Below are positions 12,375-22,653 of a stretch of DNA of 64,000 bases, piece after piece (within the stretch, counting starts at the first letter, position 1; each line of letters starts with the position of its first letter). Source of the DNA: Cocos nucifera (taxonomy: Eukaryota; Streptophyta; Magnoliopsida; Arecales; Arecaceae); the NCBI GenBank assembly GCA_006176705.1, contig QRFJ01002116.1, forward strand, positions 113,085 through 177,084. The letters run 5' to 3'. A program made the position numbers and the translations under genes. The notes under the pieces are model-generated. The model ran no database searches. It worked only from the letters and a program-made list of their open reading frames with translations, and was not told where the DNA came from.

Positions 12375-12384
12375 TCTATAAATA
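12375..12384 (+). promoter_or_regulatory. TATA box of 5' LTR, element A
   Basis: TCTATAAATA, followed about 30 bases later by the likely transcript start. The same motif is found in the 3' LTR (20505-20514), in E (52471-52480 and 60205-60214, minus strand) and in F (62217-62226). Confidence 0.7.
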
Positions 12385-12826
12385 AGACCCTGCGCCCAAC
12401 TCAAAGAGCAATTGAAAATTCCCACATGCCCCAAGGCTGCCTCTCCCTCTCCTCCATGCCAAGTCCACCTTCTCCCTCTCCTCTCCATGCCCAAAGGAGT
12501 TTGGGATCTTAGTTGGTGCAATCCAGATGAGAGAAAGACGACAGAAAGCTAGAAGGCTGCGCTGCTGCAAAGGACAACTGCTGATCTTCGAAAGGTATTT
12601 TGAAGATCCTCCAAATTAGATCTAGATCTGATTTTTGGAGACATGATACAAAAGAAGAGTATCTCTAGATCCAACTTGAGTGGATACTAGTAGAGGCCAG
12701 GCACTTGCATTGCTAGATCCAAAACCTTCCGCTGCTTACAGGATCATCAACGGGTAATAGGATTACCCTAATTAAGATAAATTAAATTTGATTTAATTTA
12801 TCTAAATTTTTTTTAATTATTAAAAT

Positions 12827-12832
12827 AATAAA
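12827..12832 (+). promoter_or_regulatory. Candidate poly(A) signal in LTR
   Basis: AATAAA downstream of the TATA box and about 120 bases before the LTR end, a sensible place for the end of R. Other AATAAA-like strings occur in this AT-rich LTR, so confidence is limited. Confidence 0.35.
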
Positions 12833-12951
12833 GATTAGATCTAAAACATCTCAAATATAATCTAGATCAAAAATAAAAATTTTTGAAATATATATCTTGA
12901 TCCGATCAGATCTGAACGAACCTGATCCGAAAAATCAGGATTTTTTCTTCA

Positions 12952-12966
12952 ACTTGTATTAGAGCC
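12952..12966 (+). other. Primer binding site of element A
   Basis: ACTTGTATTAGAGCC directly follows the LTR. It matches the initiator-Met primer site ACTGGTATCAGAGCC with two changes. Confidence 0.85.
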
Positions 12967-13552
12967 AAGGTTCTAAAGTGTTTAGATCTGATTTTAATTT
13001 TATTTTAATTAAAAAATAAGTGATTTAGATGTCACATGAGATGTGATCAGATCTAAAATTAGAAAAAATTAAAATTAAATGATTTGGATCTAAGATTAGA
13101 AAATATGCATGACTAGTTCTAAAATAGAATAGTTCTATAGAATAGTCTTGCATGTTTACAATTTAATTTGATTAAATCATATTTTAGATCTATTTATTTA
13201 CTATTTTTTGATATTATAATTATTATAATAATATCTAAAAAATAGTAAATAAAAATTATTTAATTTTAAACATCATATGAGATATGATTGATGCATGTCT
13301 AGACTAGTTGTAGAATAGTTCTACATAGTTGTCTAGATTAGAAGTTTATTTTGATAAGATCAATTTAAATCTAATTTTTTAGATTATTATGAGATAATTT
13401 AGATCTAAAAATATGCATGATTCGATACATGAGATGTATGCAAAATATGCCATGATTAGATCTAATTTGTATATGAGATATATGATATAGATCTAAAACT
13501 ATTTTGTAGTATTGCATGTTCCTGATTAAGGCATTCCTCTTGGCCGTCCGGA

Positions 13553-13614
13553 TCATAAGAATGAAGAAGGGTTTAAAGGCCCTCTCCTTCCCATTCGATG
13601 GGGTGTTCTTATGA
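13553..13614 (+). other. Conserved leader hairpin
   Basis: TCATAAGAA (13553-13561) pairs with TTCTTATGA (13606-13614). Inside it, CCCAT-TCG-ATGGG (near 13591) makes a second hairpin. The outer stem is kept in B1, B2, E and F, which suggests a real RNA element. Confidence 0.55.
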
Positions 13615-14029
13615 CGTGTAGGGGTGCTGCGCGTTCGTCCTTAATCAAAAACCCAAAACTTACTTTCTGCAAAACCCTAGATCCTGAAACCCTAGGATTT
13701 ATTGTGCATATTTTATTTATGAACCCTACTTAATTAAGAATTAAGATTATGGAAATATTAATTAGGTCTAAAATTGAGAATTTTAGATCTAAGACATATT
13801 CATAATACTGGGTTCGGGCTTGGGTAGCTCAATTAGGTCTAAGCGGTTGATCAAACCGAATCAAGAGTTGGTTAGATGGGATCAACAATGCTTAAATTGA
13901 CCAGCCTAATAGGATTAAGTCTGGGTCAAGATCGAGTCACGATCAAGCAAGACCTAATTAGGCTCAGAGGTTAGAGTCTGGATTGTAGGCTAACCCAATT
14001 GGTTCTGACTCAACAATTTGGTGTCTAAG

Positions 14030-14821
14030 GTAAGTTTGGCACATACGACCGACTGATTTTTAATTGGAAGCTACTCGACCTGAATGCATTCTTGTACGAG
14101 TTAATGGCATATTCCCTTCCAACCGGTCTCACTTACCTGGCCATATCTGTTGACACAGTTCTGATTTGAGGTGGTCAATAATCCGAGCTAACCCATGCCA
14201 CTAGGTTAGTCATAATTGTTATGACTATGACAAGTCTAGTTTAATGAGACCTGAATCAATTCTCCCTAAGAAAAGATTAAGTCTGAGGTCTTCCACCATT
14301 GTAGATGTGCGGGCCCTTCCCGAGGTTGATTGTTCTCGGCTGGATACAGTGGCTCAGTTGCACCGGAAAGATGCAACCATGTCTATTAGGCATTGGATGC
14401 TATGGGCTGGAGGATGAGTTGGGCTCAATATTTTGGATACGGTGAGAGACTCAATTAGGAATCCAGTCTGTGCAAATGGTGGGTCTGACTTAACTAAGGA
14501 GTGGATCAATATTCCGGATACGGTGAGATTCATGAATTAGAGACCAAGTTTGGGTGCACCATGATTAGAGAATCATTGAACAAGAGTTGTTCACTCATTG
14601 GCTAACCCATCACCAATAACTGTTAGGTGAGGTGATGAGTCAGTTGGTGAGACCGCACCACCCACTAGAAATCATTAATCATGGAGATTTTTGCATCTCT
14701 ACAGAGGGAGTGTAGGGATCCGAGAAAATAGTGGGAGCTAATTTATTTAAAAATAAAATTTCTAAACAAATTGGTCAAGTCATAATTACAGTATCTAACT
14801 AGAATCTTTGACTCTCTATAG
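14030..14821 (+). other. Candidate leader intron of element A
   Basis: Donor AAG/GTAAGT at 14027-14035, branch-like CTAAC at 14795-14799, pyrimidine-rich TCTTTGACTCTCT and AG at 14820-14821, four bases before the gag ATG. Element E has the same signals with the better acceptor CTCTCTACAG (intron 57763-58552). No transcript evidence is available here. Confidence 0.45.
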
Positions 14822-14825
14822 GAAA

Positions 14826-15676
14826 ATGTCTGCATCCAAACCATTAGCACGTATCCTGGACACACATAGACTGACCAGACCCAATTATAAAGATTGGCTC
14901 AGGAACTACAAAATCATTTTGGGATTTCGAGAAGTTAACCCATGTATTGGACCAGGACCCTCCCACCTTACCAGCCCGTCCATCCACTGAACAGAGAGCA
15001 TCTCTAGAAAAATGGATAGACGAAGATAATAAGGCCAGATATTACATGTTGGGCTCGATGTCTGATGAGCTCCAGCACCAACATGAAGATATCGGGACTG
15101 CTCGCCAAATGTTGGCTCACCTATAGGAGATGTTTGGTGAACAAGAGTCGCGCAGCCAAGTATCAAGTCACGAAATGACTTTTTAAGGCTAAGATGCGTG
15201 ATGGGCAGTCAGTCCAAGATCACTGTCTGATGATGATCAAGGACATGGAAGAGCTTGAGAAGCTCGGTGTGAAGTTAGACTTGGATCTGCAGAATGATAT
15301 TATTCTGCAATCCTTGACTGATGCATATGGGCAATTCATCATGAATTACCACATGCATAAACTTCAAAATTCCTTGGCCGAATTAATGAATATGCTGGTC
15401 ACCGCTGAGCTTTCTATGAAAGGTTCTAAAGGCTCAGTTCTTGCTATGAAACGGACTTCTTCCAAAAGAAAGTCTTATGGAAAGAAAAAGAAGTCTGTGC
15501 AAAAAAGCAGAAGGTGGAAGGAGGAAAGAAGAAGAAGGCAGAGCCGAAGATGAAAGCCGATGCCAAAGGAAAGTATTTCCATTGCAACAGCGACGGCCAT
15601 TGGAAGCGGAACTGCCCTACTTACCTGGCCACCCTGAAGAACAAGAAGGAAGGTCCTTCTGGAGGTATGCTCGTTA
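14826..15676 (+). pseudogene. gag of element A, frameshifted
   Basis: This region encodes the particle coat. The start ATG at 14826-14828 gives MSASKPLARIL, then a one-base insertion in a C run near 14970 leads to a stop at 14990. A second frame (15194-15553) carries the UBN2/retrotransposon Gag domain, with MIKDMEELEKLGVKLD near its start. A third frame (15514-15723) has a basic lysine-rich tract followed by a zinc knuckle at 15574-15615. In the knuckle the first cysteine of CX2CX4HX4C is tyrosine (YFHC...GHWKRNC), which should weaken RNA binding. Element E keeps cysteine at this position. Confidence 0.85.
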
Positions 15677-16060
15677 TTGAGTCTAACCTTACGGATTTCT
15701 TCTGCATCCAGTTGGGTGCTTGACTCTGGTTCTAGTGCTCATCTGTGCACTTTCATGCAGGGTCTTGAGGATAGCAGGAGGCTGAGGGATGGAGACATGA
15801 TCCTACGCATCGGTAATGGAGCAAGAGTTGCTGCAGTGGTGGTGGAAACATACCCTCTTCGATTACCATCTGGTTTAGACTTAGTTTTGAAAGACTGTTA
15901 TTATGTGCCTGCAGCTAGCAGGAATTTGATTTCTGTTTCATGCTTAGCACTAGAAGGCTATGTGATTACCTTCTTTAAGGACCATTGTAACATTCTTTAT
16001 GAAAGAAATAAAATTGCAAATGGTTTTCTTATTAATGGATCTTTATCAGCTACATATTGA
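15677..16060 (+). pseudogene. Aspartic protease (and start of GAG-pre-integrase) of element A
   Basis: The frame 15677-16060 holds the retropepsin-like motif VLDSGSSAH, with catalytic Asp at 15722-15724, followed by the beta-rich segment ending CYYVPAASRNLISVSCL typical of copia proteases. The enzyme would cut the polyprotein in the particle. The start at 15677 is only where the frame opens; in a working element it would be joined to gag. Downstream coding continues in another frame (15999-16322). This is the most complete protease in the window: B2 has Asp-Ser-Asp in place of Asp-Ser-Gly, and E has lost the region. Confidence 0.85.
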
Positions 16061-16980
16061 TGTACCTATTCTAACTATCGAGCAAAACGTGAATGCCAAA
16101 CGACCTAGGGATAGTCCAAATGATAGATATCTATGGCACCTGAGATTAGGTCATATAGCAGAAGATAGGATCAACAAATTGGAGAAAAATGGGCTATTGA
16201 GTCCATTGACTTTCGAGTCATATCCAACTTGTGAATCTTGTCTTCAAGGCAAAATGACTAAACTCCCTTTTGTTAGGACATGGGGAAAGGGCCACAGATC
16301 TCCTTGCCCTAGTACATACTGATGTGTGCGGCCCATTTGATGTGCCGGCTAGAGGCAATTTTGTCTACTTCATTACCTTTACCGATGATCTGTCTAGGTA
16401 TGGGTATGTGTATCTTATGAGACACAAGTCTGAAGCTTTTGAAAAGTTCAAAGAATTCAGACATGAAGTAGAAAAATAAACTAAAAAACCCATTAAGGTT
16501 CTTCGATCAGATCGAGGAGGTGAATACCTTAGCCAAGAATTCCTAGACTATCTCAAGGAAAATGGCATAGTCTCTCAATGGACTCCACCAGGAACACCTC
16601 AACTCAACGGGGTTTCAGAATGGAGAAATCGGACTCTATTGGATATGGTTCCGATCCATGATGAGCTTCACAGACCTTCCTGATTTTTTTTGGGGACATT
16701 CATTGTTAACTTCAATTTATCTACTGAATAGGGTTTCCTCTAAAGACCGTTCCTACCACACCGTATGAGATATGGCATGGTAAGAAACCAAGTCTGAGTC
16801 ATCTCAGAATTTGGGGTTGTCCGGCTCATGTCAAAAGACAACAAGCGGACAAGTTAGAGTTTAGGTCCTTTCAGAGCTCGATTCATAGGATATCCTAAAG
16901 AGTCATTAGGATACTATTTCTACATTCCAGAAGACCACAATGTGATTGTGAGTCGACATGCCATCTTTCTTGAAAAATAG
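16061..16980 (+). pseudogene. Integrase of element A, broken
   Basis: GAG-pre-integrase and the HHCC zinc finger (WHLRLGH...CESC) lie in frame 15999-16322. The catalytic core follows in 16270-16479 (first Asp in TDVCGPF, then TDDLSRYGY). A CAA-to-TAA stop at 16477-16479, by comparison with E, cuts it. The second Asp (RSDRGGEY near 16507) and the Glu (GVSEWRN near 16618) are present but separated by further indels (an extra base near 16648). The segment ends with FLEK and a TAG at 16978-16980 that is also in B1, B2 and E. The enzyme would insert the cDNA, giving five-base duplications like those seen here. Confidence 0.85.
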
Positions 16981-18310
16981 TTTATTCAAGATAGCGGCAT
17001 TGGAAAGCAGATTAAGCTTGATGAGAAAGTCTCACAAGTACAACGAGCTAAGGACCAATTGGAACCAAATCAGGTTGAGCCAATAAGAACACTACCTCCT
17101 CCACCTCGTAGATCGGAAAAGAGTTTTCCATCCCCCTGAAAGATACTTAGGTATTATTTCAGAGGAAGTAGAGAAAATGTTCCTCATAGGTAATGGTGCT
17201 CATGGTGATGATCCCAAAACCTACAACGAGGCGATATCAGATATCGACTCCATGAGAAATGGCTAGAGGCAATGCAGTCAGAAATTGACTCGATGCACTC
17301 AAACCAAGTCTGGACCTTGGTAGATCCACCAGAAGGTATAGTACCTATTGGGTGTAAATGGATCTTCAAGAGAAAGATTGGTGCAGATGGAAATGTGGAG
17401 ACATTCAAGGCTAGACTAGTGGCAAAAGGTTATAGTCAACGCGAAGGCATTGACTATCAGGATACCTTTTCTCCAGTGGCTATGCTAAAATCCATCCGCA
17501 CATTGCTTGCCGTTGCAGCCTATTTCGATTATGAAATATGGCAAATGGATGTGAAAATGGCATTCTTAAATGGATATCTTGAGGAAGATATCTATATGGA
17601 ACAGCCGCTAGGTTTCACATCCAGTGATACTGATCACAAGGTTTGCAAGCTGCAAAGGTCCATATATGGACTTAAGCAAGCATCTCGGAGCTGGAACACT
17701 CATTTCAATGATGTGATCAAAATGTTTGGTTTCATCAAAAATGAAGAGGAACCATGTGTTCTTCAAAAAGGTCAGTGGGAGCGCTGTTGTCTTCCTCGTA
17801 TTGTACGTGGATGACATCCTCCTTATTGGGAATGATATTCCCATGTTGACGACAGTCAAAATATGGTTGTCCAAGGAATTCTCCATGAAAGACCTAGGTG
17901 AAGCATCCTTTATTCTAGGAATTAAGGTCTATAGGGATAGACCGAATAGGATGCTAGGACTTTCACAGAAGATGTACATAGAGAAAGTACTAAAGAGGTT
18001 TAGTATGGAAAACTCTAAGAGGGGATTAATACCCTTCAGACATGGTATTCATCTTTCCAAGAAGATGTGCCCTAGCACACCTGAGGAAATAGAATGCATG
18101 AGCAAGATCCCTTATGCTTCTGCAATAGGGAGCCTCATGTATGCCATGCTATGTACACGACCTGATATAGCCCATGCTGTGAGTGTCACAAGCAGATATC
18201 AGTCAAATCCAGGTGAAGAACACTGGACTTCTGTGAAATGTATCCTTAAGTACTTGAGAAGAACTAAGGATATGATGTTGGTCTTTGGTAACGGAGAACT
18301 CCAAGTCTAG
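16981..18310 (+). pseudogene. Reverse transcriptase of element A, frameshifted
   Basis: RVT_2-type RT. Frame 17272-17814 carries GCKWIFKRKIGADGN, ARLVAKGYSQ and DVKMAFLNGYLEEDIYMEQP. A one-base insertion near 17763 moves coding to frame 17726-18310, with catalytic YVDD at 17804-17815, then LGEASFILGIKV and the CTRPDIAHAVSVTSRYQSNPG region. The segment 16981-17271 is the integrase-RT linker (RRS...PERYLG type) and has a one-base insertion near 17115. A TAG at 18308-18310 separates RT from RNase H where E reads CAG. Confidence 0.9.
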
Positions 18311-18784
18311 GGATACACAGACTCGGATTTCATGTCCGATGTAGATGATCGAAAGTCGACATCTGAGAGTCTGTTTGTGTGCAATGGTGGTGCTGTCAGC
18401 TGGAAGAGTTCCAAGCAAATAGTGATAGCAGATTCCACCATGGAAGCAGAATATATCGCTGCATCAGAGGCTGCAAAGGAAGCATTCTGGTATAAGAAGT
18501 TTGCTGCAGAAATTAGAGTAATGCCATCAGATGCCATTCCTCTATACTGCGACAACAATGGTGCCATAGCCCTTGCTAAGGAGCCGAGGTCTCATCAGAA
18601 ATCCAAGCACATTGAGCGGCGATACCACCTCATCCATGATTACCTCGAGAAGGGTTACGTCGAGGTCAAGAGAGTCAACTCCACAGATAATGTGGCAGAC
18701 CCACTTACAAAGCCATTGGGCCAACAGAAGATCGAAGCCCACCTTGAGAAGATGGGACTTAGACTTGTAGCCAATTGGCTTTAG
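18311..18784 (+). pseudogene. RNase H of element A
   Basis: Frame 18332-18784 continues from RT after the stop at 18308-18310. It has the copia RNase H order: TDSDF just upstream of 18332, WKSSKQ, MEAEYIAASEAAKEAFWYKK, CDNNGAIALAKEP, KHIERRYHLI and DNVADPLTKPL. The four acidic catalytic positions (TDSD, AEY, CDN, ADP) are all encoded. The reading stops at the natural end LVANWL, 15 bases before the 3' LTR. It removes the RNA strand during cDNA synthesis. Confidence 0.9.
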
Positions 18785-18785
18785 G

Positions 18786-18799
18786 ACAAGTGGAGAGAT
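18786..18799 (+). other. Polypurine tract of element A
   Basis: CAAGTGGAGAGAT directly before the 3' LTR. E has CAAGTGGGAGAT and C has CAAGTGGGAGT at the same place. Confidence 0.8.
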
Positions 18800-21080
18800 T
18801 GTTAGATATATGTGCCCTAGAAGCCAGAATTGGCTGACACTTGTAATACACTTCTAGGGGCAAAATTATAATTTTGACTAAAATCAATAAAATGGGTTAT
18901 TTTCTATCACATATGTGTATTTAGTGTCTGTGATACATCCTTTGAGTTAATGGTAATGATAATTCATATTTTCAAGAGTTGAAAATTTAAGACATGAATA
19001 ATCATTATTAACTCATAAAATGCTCCCGACCATAGGATCATCACGAGGATGGTGATTGATCCGGAAAGGTTGGTGTACAATCGCTTCTCTTTAGTAGATG
19101 AGTCTTGAGTCTATACGGTGTGGAGACACCGGAGCGAGAGTACAGGATACTCGTTAGAGAATGAGGGCACTGAGCGTGACCACCTCGAGTAGTCATTAGG
19201 AAGTCTACCTTCTCGTCAATGACTGACTCGATGCTGCAGTAGTGTGTCTGGTTCTTTGACCTGAGATGCATCGGTAGTTCACCTTGAGGGTGTTATAGTT
19301 TGACTACACCATTACTCGGATCTCCTAGCCATATCGGAACCCTGAGGTGTATGTTGGCTATAGCATGTTCATTGTAGGAACTGGATTGCATCAAGATGGA
19401 ATCTATCTACCTCGGTGGTAGAGGAGCAGCCCTATGATGATCATGAGAATCAAGTCCAAAAGCCCATGGCCATGGTAGAGTGAAATAATAGAAAGAGTTT
19501 CTATTTAGGTTTTCACATTGGACTTGAATCGAATGATTACATCATATGACAGAAACTAGGGTTTGACGAGTTCACCTTAACCCTAATCTGATCGGGGCTC
19601 AAGATAGAAGAACTTAATCACATAGGTAGCTGCACCAAGAGGTTCGCATTCAGCTCTGATGGGTTGCCACCATATACTGCTAGGTGTCACTGGTGGATTT
19701 TGGGAGCAATTAGAATGATTTAGATGATCGATCATTCTAGCTGTTCGAATCAGAAGAGTTCTGATCCATCGAAAGGAGTTTCGATGATGTCGATGATAGA
19801 GATCATGACATATCCCATTACCATACAGAACTGAACCTAACTGGGTCACACAAACAAGGGTTTGAATCTGGTGATCATCAATTGAACTAATCCAGTTCAA
19901 TTGATCTGAATGAGATTCAATTAGGTTCAAGAAAATCGTGCTAGCACTCGATTGAACCTAACGTTCTTCTTTTACTATCATAAATAGTTGTCCTGACTGA
20001 GCCAAAGAAGTTTGTGCTCAATTCAGAGGCCTTCACCTGGTCTGACTGGAGCCTGTCCAAGGTCAGAAAAGGATTGTCTTATTTTGTAAGACAATACCTA
20101 CCATTTTTGGTCACCTGCCATTTCTCGTCCTTTGACTTTGGTCAAAAGTTGACCTTTGACTAGTCAAATGTTGACCATTGATACTTTGACTTTTGTCCAT
20201 GTGTCACATACCTATTGGAGAGCTGGTGGGGGCTTGTCCCCCTATTCCAGAACCTGGCAAGGAGGAGGGCGCACGCCACCCTTGGCATATTCCCAAGCTG
20301 GAGGCACCCAGGAGTCCCTATTGGATAGGGACTCCATCTCCTTTTTGGATTTCGATTAGACTTCTCCTAAGAACCAAGTTTGACTGGTCTTAGACGCCAT
20401 CTAAGGAGGAATCCAAGGGACTCTATTCTCACCAGTCAGATTTAGATCTGATTTCATAAAGGGTTGTGATTGGTTGGGAAGAAGAGGAATTGGATCATGC
20501 ATAGTCTATAAATAAGAGCCTGCACCCAACTCAAACAGCGTTGAAAATTGCCATGCCCCAAGGCTGCCTCTCCTCTCCTCCTCCATGCCAAGTCCACCTT
20601 CTCCCTCTCCTCTCCACGCCCAAAGGAGTTTGGGATCTTAGTTGGTGCAATCCAGATGAGAGAAAGGCGATAGAAAGCTAGAAGGCTGCGCTGCTCAAAG
20701 GACAACTGCTGATCTTCGAAAGGTATTTTGAAGATCCTCTAAATCAGATTCAGATCTGATTTTTGGAGACGTGATAGAGAAGAAGAGGATCTCTAGATCT
20801 AGCCCAAGTGGATACCGATAGAGGCTAGGCACTTGCATGGCTAGATCCAGAACCTTCCGCTGCTTACAAGATCATCAATGGGTAATAGGATTACCCTACA
20901 TTAAGGTAAATTAAATTTAATTTAATTTATTTGAATTTATTTTAATTATTAAAATAATAAAGATTAGATCTGAAATATCTTAGATCTAATCTAGATCAAA
21001 GAAAAAAAAATTTGAAATATATCTCTTGATCCGATCATATCTGATTGAATTTGATCCAGAAAATCAGGATTTTTTCTTCA
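18800..21080 (+). repeat. 3' LTR of element A
   Basis: 2281 bp, TGTTAGATATATGTG to TTTCTTCA, a near copy of 10669-12951. TATA box at 20505-20514. The sequence that follows (CTGGTTACTGC) is B1 gag, not a PBS, which fixes the end. Confidence 0.95.
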
Positions 21081-21085
21081 CTGGT
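21081..21085. repeat. Target site duplication CTGGT, right copy
   Basis: Pairs with 10664-10668; B1 gag resumes here. Confidence 0.95.
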
Positions 21086-21740
21086 TACTGCTAAGCTTTC
21101 CATGAAAAGCTCTAAAGGCTCAGTACTTGCTATGGAGCAAACTTTTTTTAAGAGAAAGTTTTTTGGAAAGAAAAAATCCGTGAAGAAGTAGAAGATGGAT
21201 GGTGGGAAGAAGAAGGCAAAGCCAAAAAAGAAAGCTGCAGATAAACAAAAATATTTTCATTATAACACTGACGATCATTAAAAGTGGAACTACCCTCTTT
21301 ACCTAGCCAGCCCTGAAGAATAAGAAGGCAGGTCCTTCTGGAGGTATGCTCGTTATAGAATTTAATCTTATGATTTTTTTCTATATCCAAGTTGGATGCT
21401 TGACTCTGGTTCTAGTGCTCACTTGTGCACTTCTATACAGAGTCTTAAGGATGGCAGAAGGCTGAGGGATGGTGAGATGATCCTACATATCGAGAATGGT
21501 GCAAGAGTTACTGCTATGACCGTGAAAATCTACCCTCTATGATTACCATCAAGATTAGATTTAGTTCTTAGGAACTATTATTATGTGCCTGCAATACGCA
21601 GAAATTTGATTTATGTTTCATGTTTAGCATAGGAAGGCTATGTAATTAGTTTTCTTAAGGACCATTGTAATATTCTTTACGAAAGAAATAAAATTGCAAG
21701 TGGTTTTCTTATAAATGATCTCTATTAGTTATATATTAAT
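21081..21740 (+). pseudogene. gag C-terminus and protease of B1, decayed
   Basis: B1 gag continues after the element A insertion (LSMK-like stretch near 21095). The zinc knuckle at 21252-21293 is ruined: each cysteine codon is TAT or TAC, and a TAA lies inside. The protease motif survives as LDSGSSAH near 21400, but the following segment has stops and indels. The surrounding sequence is clearly more diverged than in A or E, in keeping with an older insertion. Confidence 0.8.
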
Positions 21741-22653
21741 GTTTCTATTTTCAATATTGAGCAAAACGTGAATGCCATAGGATCAAAATGATCTAGGAAA
21801 TAGTCTAAATGATAGGTATCTTTGGCACCTTAGGCTAGGTCATATAGCGAAAGATAGGCTTAACAAAATGAAGAAATTTGGGCTATTGAGTCCATTGACT
21901 TTTGAGTCATATCCAATTTATGAATCATGCCTTCATGGCAAAATGACCAAGCTCCCTTTTATGGAACATGGGGAAAGGGCCACAGACTTGCTTGCCCTAG
22001 TACATATTGATGTATGCAGCCCATTTGATGTGCCAACCAGAGGTAATTACATCTACTTCATCACCTTTACTGATGATTTATGTCGGTACAGGTATGTATA
22101 TTTGATGCGACATAAGTCTGAAGCTTTTAAAAAGTTTCAAAGAATTCAAGCTTGACGTAGAAAAATCCATTAAAGATTCTTCGATCAGATCGAGGAGGCG
22201 ACTACCTTAGTCAAAAATTTCTAGACTATCTTAAGGACAATGGCATAGTCTCTCAATGAACTCCATCTGGAACGTCTCAACTCAATGGGCTTTTAGAATG
22301 GAGAAATTGGATCCTATTAAATATGGTCCGATCCATGATGAGTTTCACAGACCTCCCTGAGTTTCTTTAGGGACATAGTCTGATGATTGCTATATATTTA
22401 CTGAATAGGATTTCATCTAAAATCATTCCTACCATACTGTATGAGATATGGCATGGTAAAAACCAAGTCCGAGTCATCTCAAAATTTGGGATGGTTTGGT
22501 CCACGTCAAGAGACAACAAGCAGACAAATTAGAGTCTAGGTCCTTTAGAACTTGATTTATTGGATATCCTAAAGAGTCATTAGGATATTATTTCTATCTC
22601 CCGAAAGATCATAATATTATTATAGTCCACATGCCATCTTCCTTGAAAAATAG
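21741..22653 (+). pseudogene. Integrase of B1, decayed
   Basis: The longest open stretch is 21868-22155, with GAG-pre-integrase (ESCLHGKMTKLPF), the first catalytic region (HIDVCSPFDVP) and TDDLCRYRYVYLM. RSDRGG is readable near 22184-22200. A short deletion follows VEK, and the Glu region reads LLEWRN with stops around it. The region ends in LEK followed by TAG at 22651-22653, as in A, B2 and E. Confidence 0.8.

Larger units (their letters stand above)
10669..12951 (+). repeat. 5' LTR of element A
   Basis: 2283 bp, TGTTAGATATATGTG to TTTCTTCA. It contains a CCAAT-type motif (GATTGGTTGGG near 12338), a TATA box (12375-12384) and a later AATAAA (12827-12832). From these I infer U3 up to about 12405, then R, then a short U5. 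Two antisense ORFs (11447-11713 and 10881-11135) recur in other LTR copies but look like conserved LTR sequence, not genes. Confidence 0.95.
12952..14825 (+). other. Long untranslated leader of element A
   Basis: 1874 bp between LTR and gag ATG with no long ORF, conserved in B1, B2, E and, in part, D and F. It holds a structured segment (13553-13614) and a candidate intron (14030-14821). Conservation across copies of different age suggests function in RNA packaging, splicing or translation; which one is inference. Confidence 0.85.
10669..21080 (+). mobile_element. Element A: complete family-1 Ty1/copia retrotransposon
   Basis: The 10,412-bp element is bounded by TG (10669) and CA (21080) and a CTGGT duplication, and sits inside gag of B1. 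LTRs are 2283 and 2281 bp. The order is LTR, PBS, 1.87-kb leader, gag, protease, integrase, RT, RNase H, PPT, LTR. Integrase before RT identifies Ty1/copia (Pseudoviridae-like), and there is no envelope gene. The two LTRs differ at about ten positions in the first 270 bp by eye, mostly transitions, so the insertion is fairly recent compared with B. All enzymes are recognisable, but the frame is broken by several one-base indels and at least two in-frame stops. Confidence 0.97.

Noticed and set aside
14129..14138. Antisense CAGGTAAGT as a splice donor of a host transcript
   Set aside because: No exon-like frame is found on that strand. The motif is complementary to the sense donor-like site, so RNA pairing is the simpler reading.
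17184..17886. Minus-strand ORFs opposite RT of element A
   Set aside because: They are reverse shadows of the RT frame without any motif of their own.
16061..18784. Endogenous pararetrovirus or gypsy element
   Set aside because: Integrase lies before RT, RT is of the RVT_2 copia type, and there are no movement, coat or envelope genes.
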